A stretch of 55,194 nucleotides of DNA from CAYQQR01 sp964420035. GTDB lineage: Bacteria > Bacteroidota > Bacteroidia > Bacteroidales > SM23-62. The position numbers and the translations under genes are program-made. Shown piece by piece: positions 1 through 8,587 of this stretch. Every line of letters starts with the position of its first letter. Position 1 is the first letter of the stretch. Location: assembly GCA_964420035.1 (NCBI GenBank), contig CAYQQR010000026.1, forward strand, positions 1-55,194, given 5' to 3'. The notes below the pieces were generated by a model. It had not been told where the DNA came from and did no database searches. It was given only the letters and a program-made list of their open reading frames with translations.

Positions 1-2
1 AA

Positions 3-227
3 CCTCAAGGTCCCAAACGGAACTACCGCCTTACCAAGGAGATAGAAAAACAAATCATTAGACATCGTTTTCTTGATCCGGAAGCAAGCTCTGAGGTAAT
101 TACTCAAAAGATGCAACAAGCTGGTTATGTTATAAGTCAAAGGAGTGTCGAAAGGGCCATCAACGAGTGGGGCCTTCAAAAAAAGGGCTACATAAAGCAA
201 CTCAGGAAGACCAGAAAACTGAAATAA
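3..227 (+). CDS. Transposase N-terminal helix-turn-helix ORF (orfA-like), 5' truncated
   Basis: This frame is open from the window edge to a TAA at 225-227 and gives 74 residues with no start codon in view. Residues 29-60 (SSEVITQKMQQ, then SQRSVERAINEWGL) look like a homeodomain/winged helix-turn-helix of the kind that precedes DDE domains in transposases and would bind the element ends. The frame ends inside the first part of the catalytic ORF, which lies in the -1 frame. Two readings are possible: a programmed frameshift at 179-185, or an indel in a run of seven A that broke one original gene. The HTH call is from pattern only. Confidence 0.6.
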   Translation, partial: PQGPKRNYRLTKEIEKQIIRHRFLDPEASSEVITQKMQQAGYVISQRSVERAINEWGLQKKGYIKQLRKTRKLK

Positions 228-1570
228 ACACTTACAAAACCAAACGTTACAACACCCGGGTTAAAATCACTCCGACGGATAATGAACGTGAGTTCAGACA
301 GATGCTGGCTCAAAAAGTATCCGGAACATCGGTGGGATTATGGTTGCTTATTCCTGAATTGATCAAGCTAGGAGCCTGGGACATCTTAAAAGCTTGGACA
401 GGCAAGGGTGATGCTGATTTTGAGCCAAGAATAGCCATGCAGTTAATCAATGAGACGGCAATATGCGTGAACCGGGTAAGAAAGAGGAACTCTCTTGGAC
501 ATCAAGGCTTCCAGCTGGTCAATGGAATGGGCAGATTGGTAACCGATGAACAGGTACATTCTTTACTTGATCGTCACAGTATAGAACAAAGCAGTAAGTT
601 GCTTATTAATCTGGGAATCCAAAGGCGTTTGTCTGACCATTATCAGGGAGAATTAATAGCTATCGATCCCCACAGGATATTATCCTCCTCTAAACGAGTT
701 ATGGCAAAGAAGAGGAAAGATCCTGCGGCTCCTTCCCAAAAGATGCTTCAGACTTTTTTTAGTTTATGTACGAAAACCGGGCAGCCCATCATGGCAACTA
801 TTTCATCATCAGGACTGCCAATCTCAAAAGCAACGACTGATTTGATCGATGCAACCGGTAAAATAATCAAATCAAAGGCGGTAGTTGTTGCCGACAAGGA
901 ACATTTTACAAAAGAAATTGTAAGCCATGTCAGTAAACACAAGGACTTTGATATCTTAATGCCTGCATTAAATTTAGAAAGAATAAAAAAGCGCTACCCG
1001 GAACTTTCTTTTAAGCCAGTATGGGCTGGACTTGCTATCGCGGAAACAAAATACCATTTTCTACAGGAGGAGGATAAAAGATACAGACTTATCGTGGAAA
1101 GATTAGGTGAAAAGAAAGGTGAATATGAATACCGTTCATTCCTTACAACATCAAAAAAAGATGCACAAAGCCTGATCTGTGAAGATTACAATAAACGATG
1201 GTCAGTGGAAGAATTTTTTCGCTTTGAAAATGACCTTGGGTTGAACAGAGCATCTACTTTGAACCTGAATGTACGATATGGGAAACTTGCTCTGGCTATG
1301 TTAGCCCAGGCAGCAATATATCAGTTTAGGCAAAACTTGAATCAAGACTATAAAAAGTGGGATGCCAAGCATCTGGCAAATGAAGTGTTTGCCTGGTCAG
1401 ATGGGGATATAAGTGCTAAAGGGGACACAATATTTATTACGTTATACGGCAAACCTAAACACGTAAATCCTGAAGATTATGTCAATCTACCTTCGAAATT
1501 AGAGAAAAAGGGCATTAAACCAGAAGTTCCATGGCTGTTTAATTACAAGATTGACTTCAGATTTAAGTAA
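167..1570 (+). CDS. DDE transposase catalytic domain (IS4-superfamily-like)
   Basis: The open frame can begin at a GTG (167), but that start lies inside the HTH frame. The natural product is more likely a fusion made by a -1 shift at 179-185. Numbering from 167, the candidate catalytic triad is D167 (ELIAIDPHR), D243 (VVVADKEHF) and E348 (YNKRWSVEEFF). The last segment gives the IS4 Y-(2)-R-(3)-E signature (Y341, R344, E348), but the usual lysine seven residues further on is N355. The C-terminal part is helical and ends with KIDFRFK. The gene has no link to the downstream FAH gene and is mobile cargo. Whether it is active depends on whether the frame break is programmed. Confidence 0.8.
   Translation: MGPSKKGLHKATQEDQKTEINTYKTKRYNTRVKITPTDNEREFRQMLAQKVSGTSVGLWLLIPELIKLGAWDILKAWTGKGDADFEPRIAMQLINETAICVNRVRKRNSLGHQGFQLVNGMGRLVTDEQVHSLLDRHSIEQSSKLLINLGIQRRLSDHYQGELIAIDPHRILSSSKRVMAKKRKDPAAPSQKMLQTFFSLCTKTGQPIMATISSSGLPISKATTDLIDATGKIIKSKAVVVADKEHFTKEIVSHVSKHKDFDILMPALNLERIKKRYPELSFKPVWAGLAIAETKYHFLQEEDKRYRLIVERLGEKKGEYEYRSFLTTSKKDAQSLICEDYNKRWSVEEFFRFENDLGLNRASTLNLNVRYGKLALAMLAQAAIYQFRQNLNQDYKKWDAKHLANEVFAWSDGDISAKGDTIFITLYGKPKHVNPEDYVNLPSKLEKKGIKPEVPWLFNYKIDFRFK
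179..185 (+). promoter_or_regulatory. Candidate -1 programmed frameshift heptamer A_AAA_AAG
   Basis: In the HTH frame the codons read CAA AAA AAG, so bases 179-185 form A_AAA_AAG in the correct phase for tandem -1 slippage. After slippage the next codon is GGG at 185, exactly in the frame of the catalytic ORF. This heptamer is a known strong slippery site in bacterial IS elements and dnaX. No downstream pseudoknot was established. Confidence 0.5.
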
Positions 1571-1620
1571 ATTTGTAATATAAATAACCCATAAAAAATC
1601 TTTGATAGCTATCGGGAGAG

Positions 1621-1645
1621 AACTGAAAACCGAGAACTGAGAACC
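1621..1645 (+). repeat. GAGAACC-type dispersed repeat abutting a start codon
   Basis: The segment is built from degenerate AACCGAGAAC units and ends directly at the ATG of the FAH-family gene. Similar strings occur at 30311-30327, also ending at an ATG, and at 35001-35041. Confidence 0.55.
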
Positions 1646-2257
1646 ATGAAACTAATCTGCATCGGCCGTAATTACGTTGAACACGCCAGGGAACTCAAAA
1701 ACCCACTCCCTGATAAAGCCGTATTTTTTCTCAAACCTGATTCCTCCATAGTTCGGGGGAACAAGCCCTTTTTTTATCCGGAGTTTTCAAAGGAAATACA
1801 GCATGAGGTGGAAGTGGTGTTCAGAATTAACAAGGTGGGGAAGAAGATAAAGAAAGAATTTGCACACCGTTATTATGATGCCATTGGTTTGGGGATCGAT
1901 TTTACCGCCCGTGATCTTCAGGATGAGGCCAAAAAGAAGGGATTGCCCTGGGAAATTGCAAAAGCGTTTGATTATTCCGCACCCTTGAGCAAGTTGATTT
2001 CTGTGAATAAAGTCAAAGACATCCGGGATATTAACTTCAGGCTCGACATCAATGGAAAAACCTTACAAAAAGGCAATACCCGTGAGATGATCTTTGCGGT
2101 CGACGAACTTATCGCTTATGTGTCGCAGTTCATGACCCTCAAAATGGGGGATTTGTTATTTACAGGCACCCCGGAAGGCGTAGGGCCGGTAAAGATTGGC
2201 GACCGTCTGCAGGCTTACCTGGAAGACAGACTTATGCTTGATTTTTATGTTCGTTGA
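1646..2257 (+). CDS. Fumarylacetoacetate hydrolase (FAH) family protein
   Basis: The 203-residue product has the single-domain FAH fold size of acylpyruvases/FAHD1-like enzymes and 2-hydroxyhepta-2,4-dienedioate isomerases. These cleave or isomerise acylpyruvates in the cytoplasm using a divalent metal. The visible features are the IGRNY start typical of FAHD1-like proteins, the metal-binding acidic pair E54-x-E56 (HEVEVVF), D85 (GIDFTARD), and the C-terminal TGTPEGVGP loop. It stands alone between an IS element and a convergent minus-strand operon. The start is the ATG that directly follows a GAGAACC repeat, with no Shine-Dalgarno. The exact substrate cannot be fixed from the sequence; oxaloacetate decarboxylase/acylpyruvase activity is the best guess. 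Confidence 0.88.
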   Translation: MKLICIGRNYVEHARELKNPLPDKAVFFLKPDSSIVRGNKPFFYPEFSKEIQHEVEVVFRINKVGKKIKKEFAHRYYDAIGLGIDFTARDLQDEAKKKGLPWEIAKAFDYSAPLSKLISVNKVKDIRDINFRLDINGKTLQKGNTREMIFAVDELIAYVSQFMTLKMGDLLFTGTPEGVGPVKIGDRLQAYLEDRLMLDFYVR

Positions 2258-3685
2258 TTATCCCGGCTTATAAGACCGGATTTGCTCCATGAGAACCCTC
2301 AGGTCCTCTACGCGGGTAGCCGGATTCATGATGGAAGTGCGGAGGAACAAAGTGCCCATTAATTCGGTCTGTACCAGGTAAAATTTCTCCGATCTGAGGA
2401 TCTGTCTTCGTATTGTCCTGTTCAGGGCATTCAGCTGATGGAAATCGAGGTCGTTCTTGAGGTAACGGAAACAAACGATATTGGCCCGCGGTTCGTTGGC
2501 CAGTTCAAAATCATCCGCTTCGTTTATCAGGTCCGCGAATTCCTTCGCTCGTTCAAAAGTCTCGTCTACATAAGCTTCAAACAGATCAGTGCCATAGTTA
2601 TAAAGGAGGGCATATACATGCAGGGCCATCATTCGTTTGGTACATTCCACAGTGCATTTGGCAGAATTATACCATTCCGGCCCCTCGGCCGACCAGAGGT
2701 AGGAGGCTTCCTGTTCGAAACTTTCATAGGCATTCCGGCCGTTCTTAAAGTAAAGCCCCGTGATAATGCTTGGGGTCATGAGCATTTTATGGAAATCAAT
2801 GACCACAGAGTCAGCCCTTTCCAGTCCGGACAGCTTCGAACGGTGTTTTTCCGAAAAAATGGCAGCTCCGCCATGAGCGCCGTCAACGTGGAACCACAGC
2901 TTATTTTTATCACAAAAATCCGCGATCTTTTCCAGGGGGTCGAATGCTCCGGTAGCCGTGGAGCAGGCGTTTGCAATCACAGCAGTTACTTCAGCACCGC
3001 TGTTTTTGATTTCCGTGTATTGCTTTTCCAGGTCTACCAGGGACATGGTATGGTCCTTTTCCGCCCGGACCGTGCGGATACCTTCTTCTCCCAGCCCCAG
3101 AATCCTGACTGCCCTGGCTATGCAGTAATGGGCATTTTCCCCGAACAGGAATACCGGTTTTTTGCCCTTTACTCCGGAAGACCATATTTCATGCTCTGTC
3201 TTAATATTCAGAGCCGCAAGCATGGCGGTAAGGTTCCCCAGGCTCCCGCCCGAAGTCATGATGCCACCGGATTGTTTCCCGTACCCGATGGCTTCGCACA
3301 TGGTTTCGGTAACCACCTTTTCCATGGCAGTGCTGACCGGTCCCATTTCGTATACGGCAGAACCGTTGTTCAGGAAGCCTTCAAGCATTTGCGTAAGGGA
3401 CCCGCTGAGGGCGGGTACGCTCACCTGGTGACCGACATAGCCCTTGTGATGTAAATGATTTGAAAGGGCCAGCGCTTCCCGGAGCAATCCGTGAAAGTCT
3501 TTTTTCTCCTCAAACAATCTATCCCGGTAATGCCGGGCAAGGTTATCGGGTTCGGTACGGGGCAGGACCGCCATGCTTTCTTTGCCCTGTAATGTTTTTA
3601 AATAATAGGCAAGCAATTGTACGAGCTTATGTCCTTCTTCCATGAACCAATCCGGGTCATAAGCTTTTTTCAGTAGATCATTCAT
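2258..3685 (-). CDS. PLP-dependent group II decarboxylase (aromatic/glutamate decarboxylase-like)
   Basis: The product is about 475 residues of the fold-type I, group II decarboxylase family (aromatic L-amino acid, glutamate and 2,4-diaminobutyrate decarboxylases), which releases CO2 from an amino acid in the cytoplasm. From the chosen start, the cofactor signatures are TSGGSLGN near residue 144, HVDGAHGG with D268, and the Schiff-base lysine K300 in VIDFHKML. The start at 3685 is preferred over an ATG 11 codons upstream because it gives an 8-base overlap with the end of the M14 gene, matching the tight spacing of this operon. The substrate is unknown. Position as the last gene of a pyruvate kinase operon does not define it. 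Confidence 0.87.
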   Translation of the reverse strand: MNDLLKKAYDPDWFMEEGHKLVQLLAYYLKTLQGKESMAVLPRTEPDNLARHYRDRLFEEKKDFHGLLREALALSNHLHHKGYVGHQVSVPALSGSLTQMLEGFLNNGSAVYEMGPVSTAMEKVVTETMCEAIGYGKQSGGIMTSGGSLGNLTAMLAALNIKTEHEIWSSGVKGKKPVFLFGENAHYCIARAVRILGLGEEGIRTVRAEKDHTMSLVDLEKQYTEIKNSGAEVTAVIANACSTATGAFDPLEKIADFCDKNKLWFHVDGAHGGAAIFSEKHRSKLSGLERADSVVIDFHKMLMTPSIITGLYFKNGRNAYESFEQEASYLWSAEGPEWYNSAKCTVECTKRMMALHVYALLYNYGTDLFEAYVDETFERAKEFADLINEADDFELANEPRANIVCFRYLKNDLDFHQLNALNRTIRRQILRSEKFYLVQTELMGTLFLRTSIMNPATRVEDLRVLMEQIRSYKPG

Positions 3686-5471
3686 GGGCCATCGAGTTCT
3701 TGGGTATGACAAAATCATTCAGGGCCCGGTAGACCGGAACCCGCATATAGGTTTTTTCAAGGTAGGAGGAGCGGGAATAAATCATATTCAATTGTCCGTG
3801 GGAACTCTCTGCAAATTCAGGATCGCCGCGCAAGCACTCTTCAAATTCTTCTCTCAAACCGGGTATGGAATCCAGTAAACGAAGGGCGGTGGTTTCAAAA
3901 TTTCCCGGAGAGAAATACTCTTTCCGGGACAGTATCTCGTCCATAAAGTTCCAGGCAAAGAAAGAATCCGGTCCCTCCGGTTCCAGAACCTGAACGATAT
4001 ATTTGGCAGCTGGTTGTGCAAGAGGCACGATATAGTCCCCCGCGTATAATTGAATGCTATCCTTCACTTTTTTTACAGAAACATCATAGTGGAAGTATCT
4101 CCCGTTATATGGCCGTTCAGCTGTTTTGTAGTCCGTGACATAATAGGCTTCCAGTTCAAGCAGGGTATCCCCGGGAAAACGATACATCTGAACACGGTTG
4201 ATATGCAGTCTTTCAATCACTTCGCGCCAGGCCCGGGGTATGATGTAATAGGGTGCAGCCTGTACGGTCCTGGCTGGCTTATAGGCCGGATAATAATTGA
4301 TGAGCTTCTCATAGGGTTTGTTCCTGTCGAAATACAGGTTTCTTCTGCCGGTGAGTTCCCCTTCCCGGAAGGCTATTTCATATCCTTTGAACAGGATCTT
4401 TTCATAAACCGTTGTATCCACCTCCCATTCCAGGGTATATTGCAGATCGGGGGGAATCGTCTTATTCGCTTCCGTTCTGCCTTTCCTGATCTCATCTGTA
4501 AGCGGGGGCAGGGCATGGGCCATGGCACGAAAAAATTCATAAGTGCTCAGCACCCGGTCGCGATAAGGCTTGTGGGAATGGGCCTCCGTAATAAAGCTTA
4601 AACTGTTGAAAAGAGAAGCATAGCCAATGGCGTAACGGGGCGGGTCGTCGGTTGCAAGAATACCCTGCTCCGGGGTCCGGTTATAAACCACGTAGGGTAT
4701 CAGTTCATAGGGACCGGTTTGCATAAAACTGTATAAGGCAGGTTGAAGTTTTTCTTTCATCAAAGCTGCAAGCTCCGGGGGTAGCTTTTTATATTGCGCG
4801 GGCATCAGGGTCAGGGAATATTGATGATCCGAACCGTTGGTTGTATGCGTGTCAATGAAAACATCGGGGTCCCACTGACGAAGGAGTTTGACCAGCGACC
4901 GGGTGTTTTCCGTGTCGAGTTTGATAAAATCCCGGTTCAGGTCGATATCGCGTGCATTACCCCTGAAACCATGATCCACGGGACCTTCCTGGTTCAGCCT
5001 GTACAGGGGGCTCCGGTTCAGGTAGCCGCCGACATTGAATACCGGGACAATGCAAATACACCACCGGTCAAGAAATTCTTCATACTGATCCCGGTTATCC
5101 AGTAATTCCCGGATGAACATGATGCTGGCTTCGATGCCACAGGCTTCACCGGGATGAATGGCGTTATTGATGAACAAAACCCCTTTATGGTTCTCTTTGA
5201 CTTCACCGGGAGTGAAATTGCCGGATCCGTCGATGACAAAGAGATGCAGGGGTTTACCGACATCCGTGTTACCGGCTTCCGTAAACCTGGTTCCCGGGAA
5301 ATATTCATCCAGGCATTTAAAAGCAGCAATAACCTCATCGTAGCTCAGGTTACGGTTTTCTTCCAGAGCCGAAAGAATTTGAGCATCCAGTTTCGGTGCG
5401 TTTAACAGGAAGATCGATAGGATCAATGATACAAACCTACAAGGCAAGTTGATGTTCCTCCATGGCTTCAT
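3678..5471 (-). CDS. Secreted M14-family zinc carboxypeptidase
   Basis: The chosen ATG at 5471 gives 597 residues and a clean N-terminal signal sequence: a basic start, a hydrophobic LILSIFLLNA core, and likely cleavage after LDAQ. Two earlier in-frame ATGs (5525, 5495) would extend the n-region and increase overlap with the upstream gene. Zinc ligands fit M14: HPGE (H106, E109) and DTH (H209), with the substrate-binding DLNRDF between them. The HSHKPYRDR segment lies further on. The protein should remove C-terminal residues from peptides in the periplasm or outside the cell. It is the third gene of a minus-strand operon, overlapping the HD gene by 35 bases and the decarboxylase by 8. The long C-terminal region of about 250 residues is not assigned. 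Confidence 0.88.
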   Translation of the reverse strand: MKPWRNINLPCRFVSLILSIFLLNAPKLDAQILSALEENRNLSYDEVIAAFKCLDEYFPGTRFTEAGNTDVGKPLHLFVIDGSGNFTPGEVKENHKGVLFINNAIHPGEACGIEASIMFIRELLDNRDQYEEFLDRWCICIVPVFNVGGYLNRSPLYRLNQEGPVDHGFRGNARDIDLNRDFIKLDTENTRSLVKLLRQWDPDVFIDTHTTNGSDHQYSLTLMPAQYKKLPPELAALMKEKLQPALYSFMQTGPYELIPYVVYNRTPEQGILATDDPPRYAIGYASLFNSLSFITEAHSHKPYRDRVLSTYEFFRAMAHALPPLTDEIRKGRTEANKTIPPDLQYTLEWEVDTTVYEKILFKGYEIAFREGELTGRRNLYFDRNKPYEKLINYYPAYKPARTVQAAPYYIIPRAWREVIERLHINRVQMYRFPGDTLLELEAYYVTDYKTAERPYNGRYFHYDVSVKKVKDSIQLYAGDYIVPLAQPAAKYIVQVLEPEGPDSFFAWNFMDEILSRKEYFSPGNFETTALRLLDSIPGLREEFEECLRGDPEFAESSHGQLNMIYSRSSYLEKTYMRVPVYRALNDFVIPKNSMAHE

Positions 5472-6306
5472 AGTAAAGTGCGGTTTCTTTTGCATAGTCT
5501 TTGAAAAATTGTTTGCTTGTTTCATTCGTTTCTGAAGTGGCCAGGGTTATCAGGTGATCCAGGTCCTGTTTCCAGTTTACCAATTCCTTAATGATTTTAT
5601 ATGCAACCTCCAGGAAAGGACCTTCCTCTTCCAGGGCCTTTTTCCATTTTTCAAAAAACCGTGAACATGCTTCAAATCGTTCCTGGTGCCGGGAGATCAG
5701 TCCGGGGAGATTGTTCATGGTATACATAAAATATTTGTACCTGCGGCTCAGGTTGTTGTATACTCTAAACGGGATCTCGTTGAGGGGAATCCGCCTTAAT
5801 TGGTATATCTCCAGATAGCGGTAGATACCCGTGTAACCCAAAGCATCCAGGTCATCCGCGACAGAAAGGATATGGGTCAGACTTTTCTGGTCGGTGGAGC
5901 CGGGAAGGATCCATTTATTTTTGTAATCCTTGTCATCGTGCTTGAGAATAGCCAGCAATACGATCTGGAACAATTCCTTTGACAGAGGGGGCTGAATTTT
6001 GAAATACTCCAAACACATCTCCATACCGGCTTGCCCATGCCTTTTATCCAGGGTTTTGATCATTCCTGCATCATGGAAAAACACGGCAATGATCAGTCCT
6101 GTGATCTCTTCCTTGGTGAAATAGAAGCCTTCTAAGTCAAGTTGTTTAATGATCTCTTTGGAGAATTCCCAAACCCGGAAATGGTGTACATGGTCATGAG
6201 AGAGCAGGGGATGTTCATGGAAAAGTTCCCGAACATACTGGTATAATTGCTGGAGCCAATTTCCCTCAACTTCTTCAATGATGCGTTCAATGTTTTGTTC
6301 AGACAT
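5437..6306 (-). CDS. HD-domain phosphohydrolase-like protein
   Basis: The 289-residue cytoplasmic protein has an HD metal-binding core: H41/H42 in HVHHFRVWEF, the HD pair H78-D79 in FFHDAGM, a histidine in LKHDDKD, and a later aspartate in SVADDLDALG. HD proteins hydrolyse nucleotides, cyclic dinucleotides or other phosphoesters; the substrate here is not evident. The C-terminal third is charged and helical. Its first codons overlap the end of pyruvate kinase by 8 bases and its end overlaps the M14 peptidase gene, so translation is probably coupled to both. A role linked to nucleotide or phosphate signalling of glycolytic state would be speculation. Confidence 0.8.
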   Translation of the reverse strand: MSEQNIERIIEEVEGNWLQQLYQYVRELFHEHPLLSHDHVHHFRVWEFSKEIIKQLDLEGFYFTKEEITGLIIAVFFHDAGMIKTLDKRHGQAGMEMCLEYFKIQPPLSKELFQIVLLAILKHDDKDYKNKWILPGSTDQKSLTHILSVADDLDALGYTGIYRYLEIYQLRRIPLNEIPFRVYNNLSRRYKYFMYTMNNLPGLISRHQERFEACSRFFEKWKKALEEEGPFLEVAYKIIKELVNWKQDLDHLITLATSETNETSKQFFKDYAKETALYYEAMEEHQLAL

Positions 6307-7723
6307 AGCTCAGTTTTATGACATTCGTCCTTCCACGTTCCAGTATTGGCGTGGATCCGATATGGATCACTACATCTTCTTCATGAATGAGGTCCAAAGA
6401 TTGCAATCTTTCGATAGAGAACTGAATATAGTTATCAATATTTTTAAAAGCTTCGGCCATATAGCCCCGGACCCCCCAGACCAAAGACATTTTCCTGAGG
6501 ATCAATTCATTGTCGGTAAAAGCGAAAATATCGGCCCGGGGCCTGTAGCTGGAAATTTTATACGCGGTATAGCCGGAATGGGTAAAGCAGATTATGGCTT
6601 TGGCCCCCGTTTGTTCCGCCATCATGCAGGCATTGTAACAAATGGAATCCGGCAGGAAGGTACGGCTGAATTCTTTTGGTGAATGATCCTTGTAAAAATT
6701 GTAAGCCTGCTCGGTGGCATCGATGATCTTCTGCATGCTGTTCACGACCCCCACCGGGTATTTTCCTACAGAGGTTTCCCCGCTCAGCATGAGGGCGTCC
6801 GCACCATCCAGCACGGCATTGCCCACATCATTGGCTTCGGCACGGGTGGGCCTGAAATTTTCTATCATGCTTTCCATCATCTGGGTTGCTATGATAACGG
6901 GTTTGGCATTGAGAATGCATTTTCTAACGAGATCCTTCTGGATCAGCGGAACCTGGTCGAACGGGACCTCCACCCCAAGGTCCCCCCTTGCTACCATAAT
7001 ACCGTCGGAGAGATCAATGATCTGGTCAATCTCCTTCAGGGCCTCGGGTTTTTCTATTTTCGCGATCACCCTCACGTGCTTTTTCTTTTTCCTGATCAGG
7101 TCCTTCAGCTCAGCGATATCCATTGAACAGCGTACGAAAGACAGGGCCATCCAGTCGACCCCCTGATCCAGGGCAAATTCGGCATCCTTTTTATCCTTTT
7201 CCGTCAAACTGGGCATGGAGATCCTGGTGTTGGGCAGGTTTACCCCCTTATGGGATGAAAGGGGTCCGCCGCTTATGACCCTGGCCTTTACAAGATCTTT
7301 ATCGTTGGTGTAAGTGACTTCAAGCAATATCTTACCGTCATCGATCAGGATCCTTTCTCCCACTTCCACATCCTGGGGCATCAAAGAATAGCTCATATAG
7401 ACTTTTTCTGCATTGCCCATGCATTCTTCCGTCACGAAAGAGAGTTCCGCTCCGTCCTTCAGTTTCACTTCACCTCCTTCTATTTCACCGATTCGCAATT
7501 TCGGTCCCTGCAGATCGGCCAGTATGGCCACATTGCAGTTCATTTTTTTGTTCAGTTCTTTGATCAGCTTCATGGAAGCCAGGTGATCCTCGTGCGTGCC
7601 ATGTGAAAAATTGAGCCGGCAGACGTCTATTCCTTCCCGGAACATTTGTTCCAGAACGGGAGGTTTACTGGAGGCTGGACCAAGAGTGGCAACCACCTTG
7701 GTGTGGGACCGTTCGTGTCTCAT
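6299..7723 (-). CDS. pyk: Pyruvate kinase
   Basis: The 474-residue product matches the family length and converts phosphoenolpyruvate and ADP to pyruvate and ATP. It shows the N-terminal TKVVATLGPAS and CRLNFSHGTHEDH motifs, ADLQGPKLRIG, the catalytic IAKIEKPEAL lysine/glutamate region, MVARGDLGVEVP for Mg binding, and the ATQMMESMI and EANDVGNAVLDG loops. The C-terminal domain (from about 350) has the usual alpha/beta fold. It is the first gene of a four-gene overlapping operon running left. Upstream of the ATG, a TAAATTTA sequence is a one-mismatch Bacteroidota -7 box. Assignment is very secure. Confidence 0.98.
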   Translation of the reverse strand: MRHERSHTKVVATLGPASSKPPVLEQMFREGIDVCRLNFSHGTHEDHLASMKLIKELNKKMNCNVAILADLQGPKLRIGEIEGGEVKLKDGAELSFVTEECMGNAEKVYMSYSLMPQDVEVGERILIDDGKILLEVTYTNDKDLVKARVISGGPLSSHKGVNLPNTRISMPSLTEKDKKDAEFALDQGVDWMALSFVRCSMDIAELKDLIRKKKKHVRVIAKIEKPEALKEIDQIIDLSDGIMVARGDLGVEVPFDQVPLIQKDLVRKCILNAKPVIIATQMMESMIENFRPTRAEANDVGNAVLDGADALMLSGETSVGKYPVGVVNSMQKIIDATEQAYNFYKDHSPKEFSRTFLPDSICYNACMMAEQTGAKAIICFTHSGYTAYKISSYRPRADIFAFTDNELILRKMSLVWGVRGYMAEAFKNIDNYIQFSIERLQSLDLIHEEDVVIHIGSTPILERGRTNVIKLSYV

Positions 7724-7767
7724 GGGTTTATTTAAATTTAAGTTTTATGATGATTCTCAAGGATTGA

Positions 7768-8397
7768 TTAATAACTCTTCCTGCCGAAGTCCATAACGCA
7801 ATTGTAGTTGTAACCCTCATGGGGTTGTATGCTTACCCCGATCGAATTGTAGATCGGGTCGAGCATGTTTTTCCGGTGCCCGAGCGATTCAATGCCGTTG
7901 TCGATCAAAAGGCTCATGACGATGTCCAGGGGTCCGGAATGCCCGTAATCGCAGTTTTCTGCAACTGCATTGTATTTGCCCATCAGGGGTTTAAAACGTT
8001 TGTTGAATTCCTGGTGACCCACCCGATTCTTTTGACCTGATTTCGTCGCATGGCCGCGGGCGACCTCGTAAAGATCCTTTTCGGGTTTGAGCATCTGTAA
8101 ACTTTTTGTGTCCTTCAAATCCTTGTAGAGGGACCGGACATAAGAATTTTTCTCGGTTCCGCTGCTCCCCAGGTACGGATCCAGGAAGGTTTCTGCAAAG
8201 CGCGGACCGTCGGCCCGGGCCAGGTTGGTGAACAGGATCACCCGTCTTTCATCTTCCGTGAGATAATCCGCCGCTTCTCCGGTATTCGCTTTCTCAATGA
8301 CCTTATCAGGCCATTTCTCGAGGTACATGTCATACTGGGCCCGGGAGGTCAGCGGTATCAGCAGGAGCAGGATGTATAGCAGACTTCGTTGTTTCAT
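7768..8397 (-). CDS. Secreted CAP-domain (SCP/PR1-like) protein
   Basis: The 209-residue product begins with a signal peptide (MKQRSLLYILLLLIPLTSRA, cut before QYDM). The mature part carries a CAP domain: RRVILFTNLARAD, an ARGHATKSG helix, a GHQEFN turn, AENCDYG, and the C-terminal GHRKNMLDPIYNSIGV signature. Bacterial CAP proteins are secreted and often bind lipids or cell-wall components; the exact function of this group is unknown. It lies 44 bases upstream of pyk on the same strand and could be co-transcribed with it. No T9SS sorting domain is present, so a periplasmic location is likely. Confidence 0.87.
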   Translation of the reverse strand: MKQRSLLYILLLLIPLTSRAQYDMYLEKWPDKVIEKANTGEAADYLTEDERRVILFTNLARADGPRFAETFLDPYLGSSGTEKNSYVRSLYKDLKDTKSLQMLKPEKDLYEVARGHATKSGQKNRVGHQEFNKRFKPLMGKYNAVAENCDYGHSGPLDIVMSLLIDNGIESLGHRKNMLDPIYNSIGVSIQPHEGYNYNCVMDFGRKSY

Positions 8398-8429
8398 CGT
8401 GTATGATTGGTTTGTAAAATGATACTTGT

Positions 8430-8483
8430 GGTTATTGGTGGTTATTTATGGTAATTGGTTGTAATTGGTTGTAACTGATTGTC
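8430..8483. repeat. Degenerate GTAATTGGTT tandem repeat
   Basis: The intergenic region upstream of the CAP gene contains about five degenerate copies of a 10-base GTAATTGGTT-like unit; the two copies at about 8451-8470 are exact. The stretch has no open frame of interest. It is followed by a CACACTC-rich segment. Confidence 0.6.
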
Positions 8484-8557
8484 AAACACAACCCAAACCC
8501 ACACTCAATACTCACACTCTATTCTGCCTGCCTGACCGGTAGCAAGGAATCCCTGAG

Positions 8558-8587
8558 TGCCGTCAGGCAGGCTGAATCCTGAATTCA
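8558..8587. repeat. Exact 30-bp repeat, copy A, at a gene 3' end
   Basis: The 30 bases are identical to 9101-9130. The copy overlaps the stop codon of the GNAT gene. A weak hairpin CCTGA-GTGCCG-TCAGG spans 8552-8567. Just left of it is a CTGCCTGCCTGACCGGTAG segment resembling the palindrome at 22245-22266. Confidence 0.85.

Larger units (their letters stand above)
1..1570 (+). mobile_element. Partial insertion sequence, IS4-superfamily-like, left end outside the window
   Basis: The stretch encodes an N-terminal helix-turn-helix segment (3-227) and, in the -1 frame, a DDE transposase catalytic domain (to 1570). The left end of the element lies outside the window. I could not find a convincing right terminal inverted repeat after the stop codon. 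A short palindrome, GATAGCTATC, sits at about 1605-1614 and may lie near the boundary. The IS4-like assignment rests on a Y-2-R-3-E signature in the catalytic domain. The exact IS family is not determined. Confidence 0.75.

Noticed and set aside
2438..3454. 338-residue open frame opposite the PLP decarboxylase
   Set aside because: It is the antisense of a gene with clear catalytic motifs, has no recognisable domain and no promoter.
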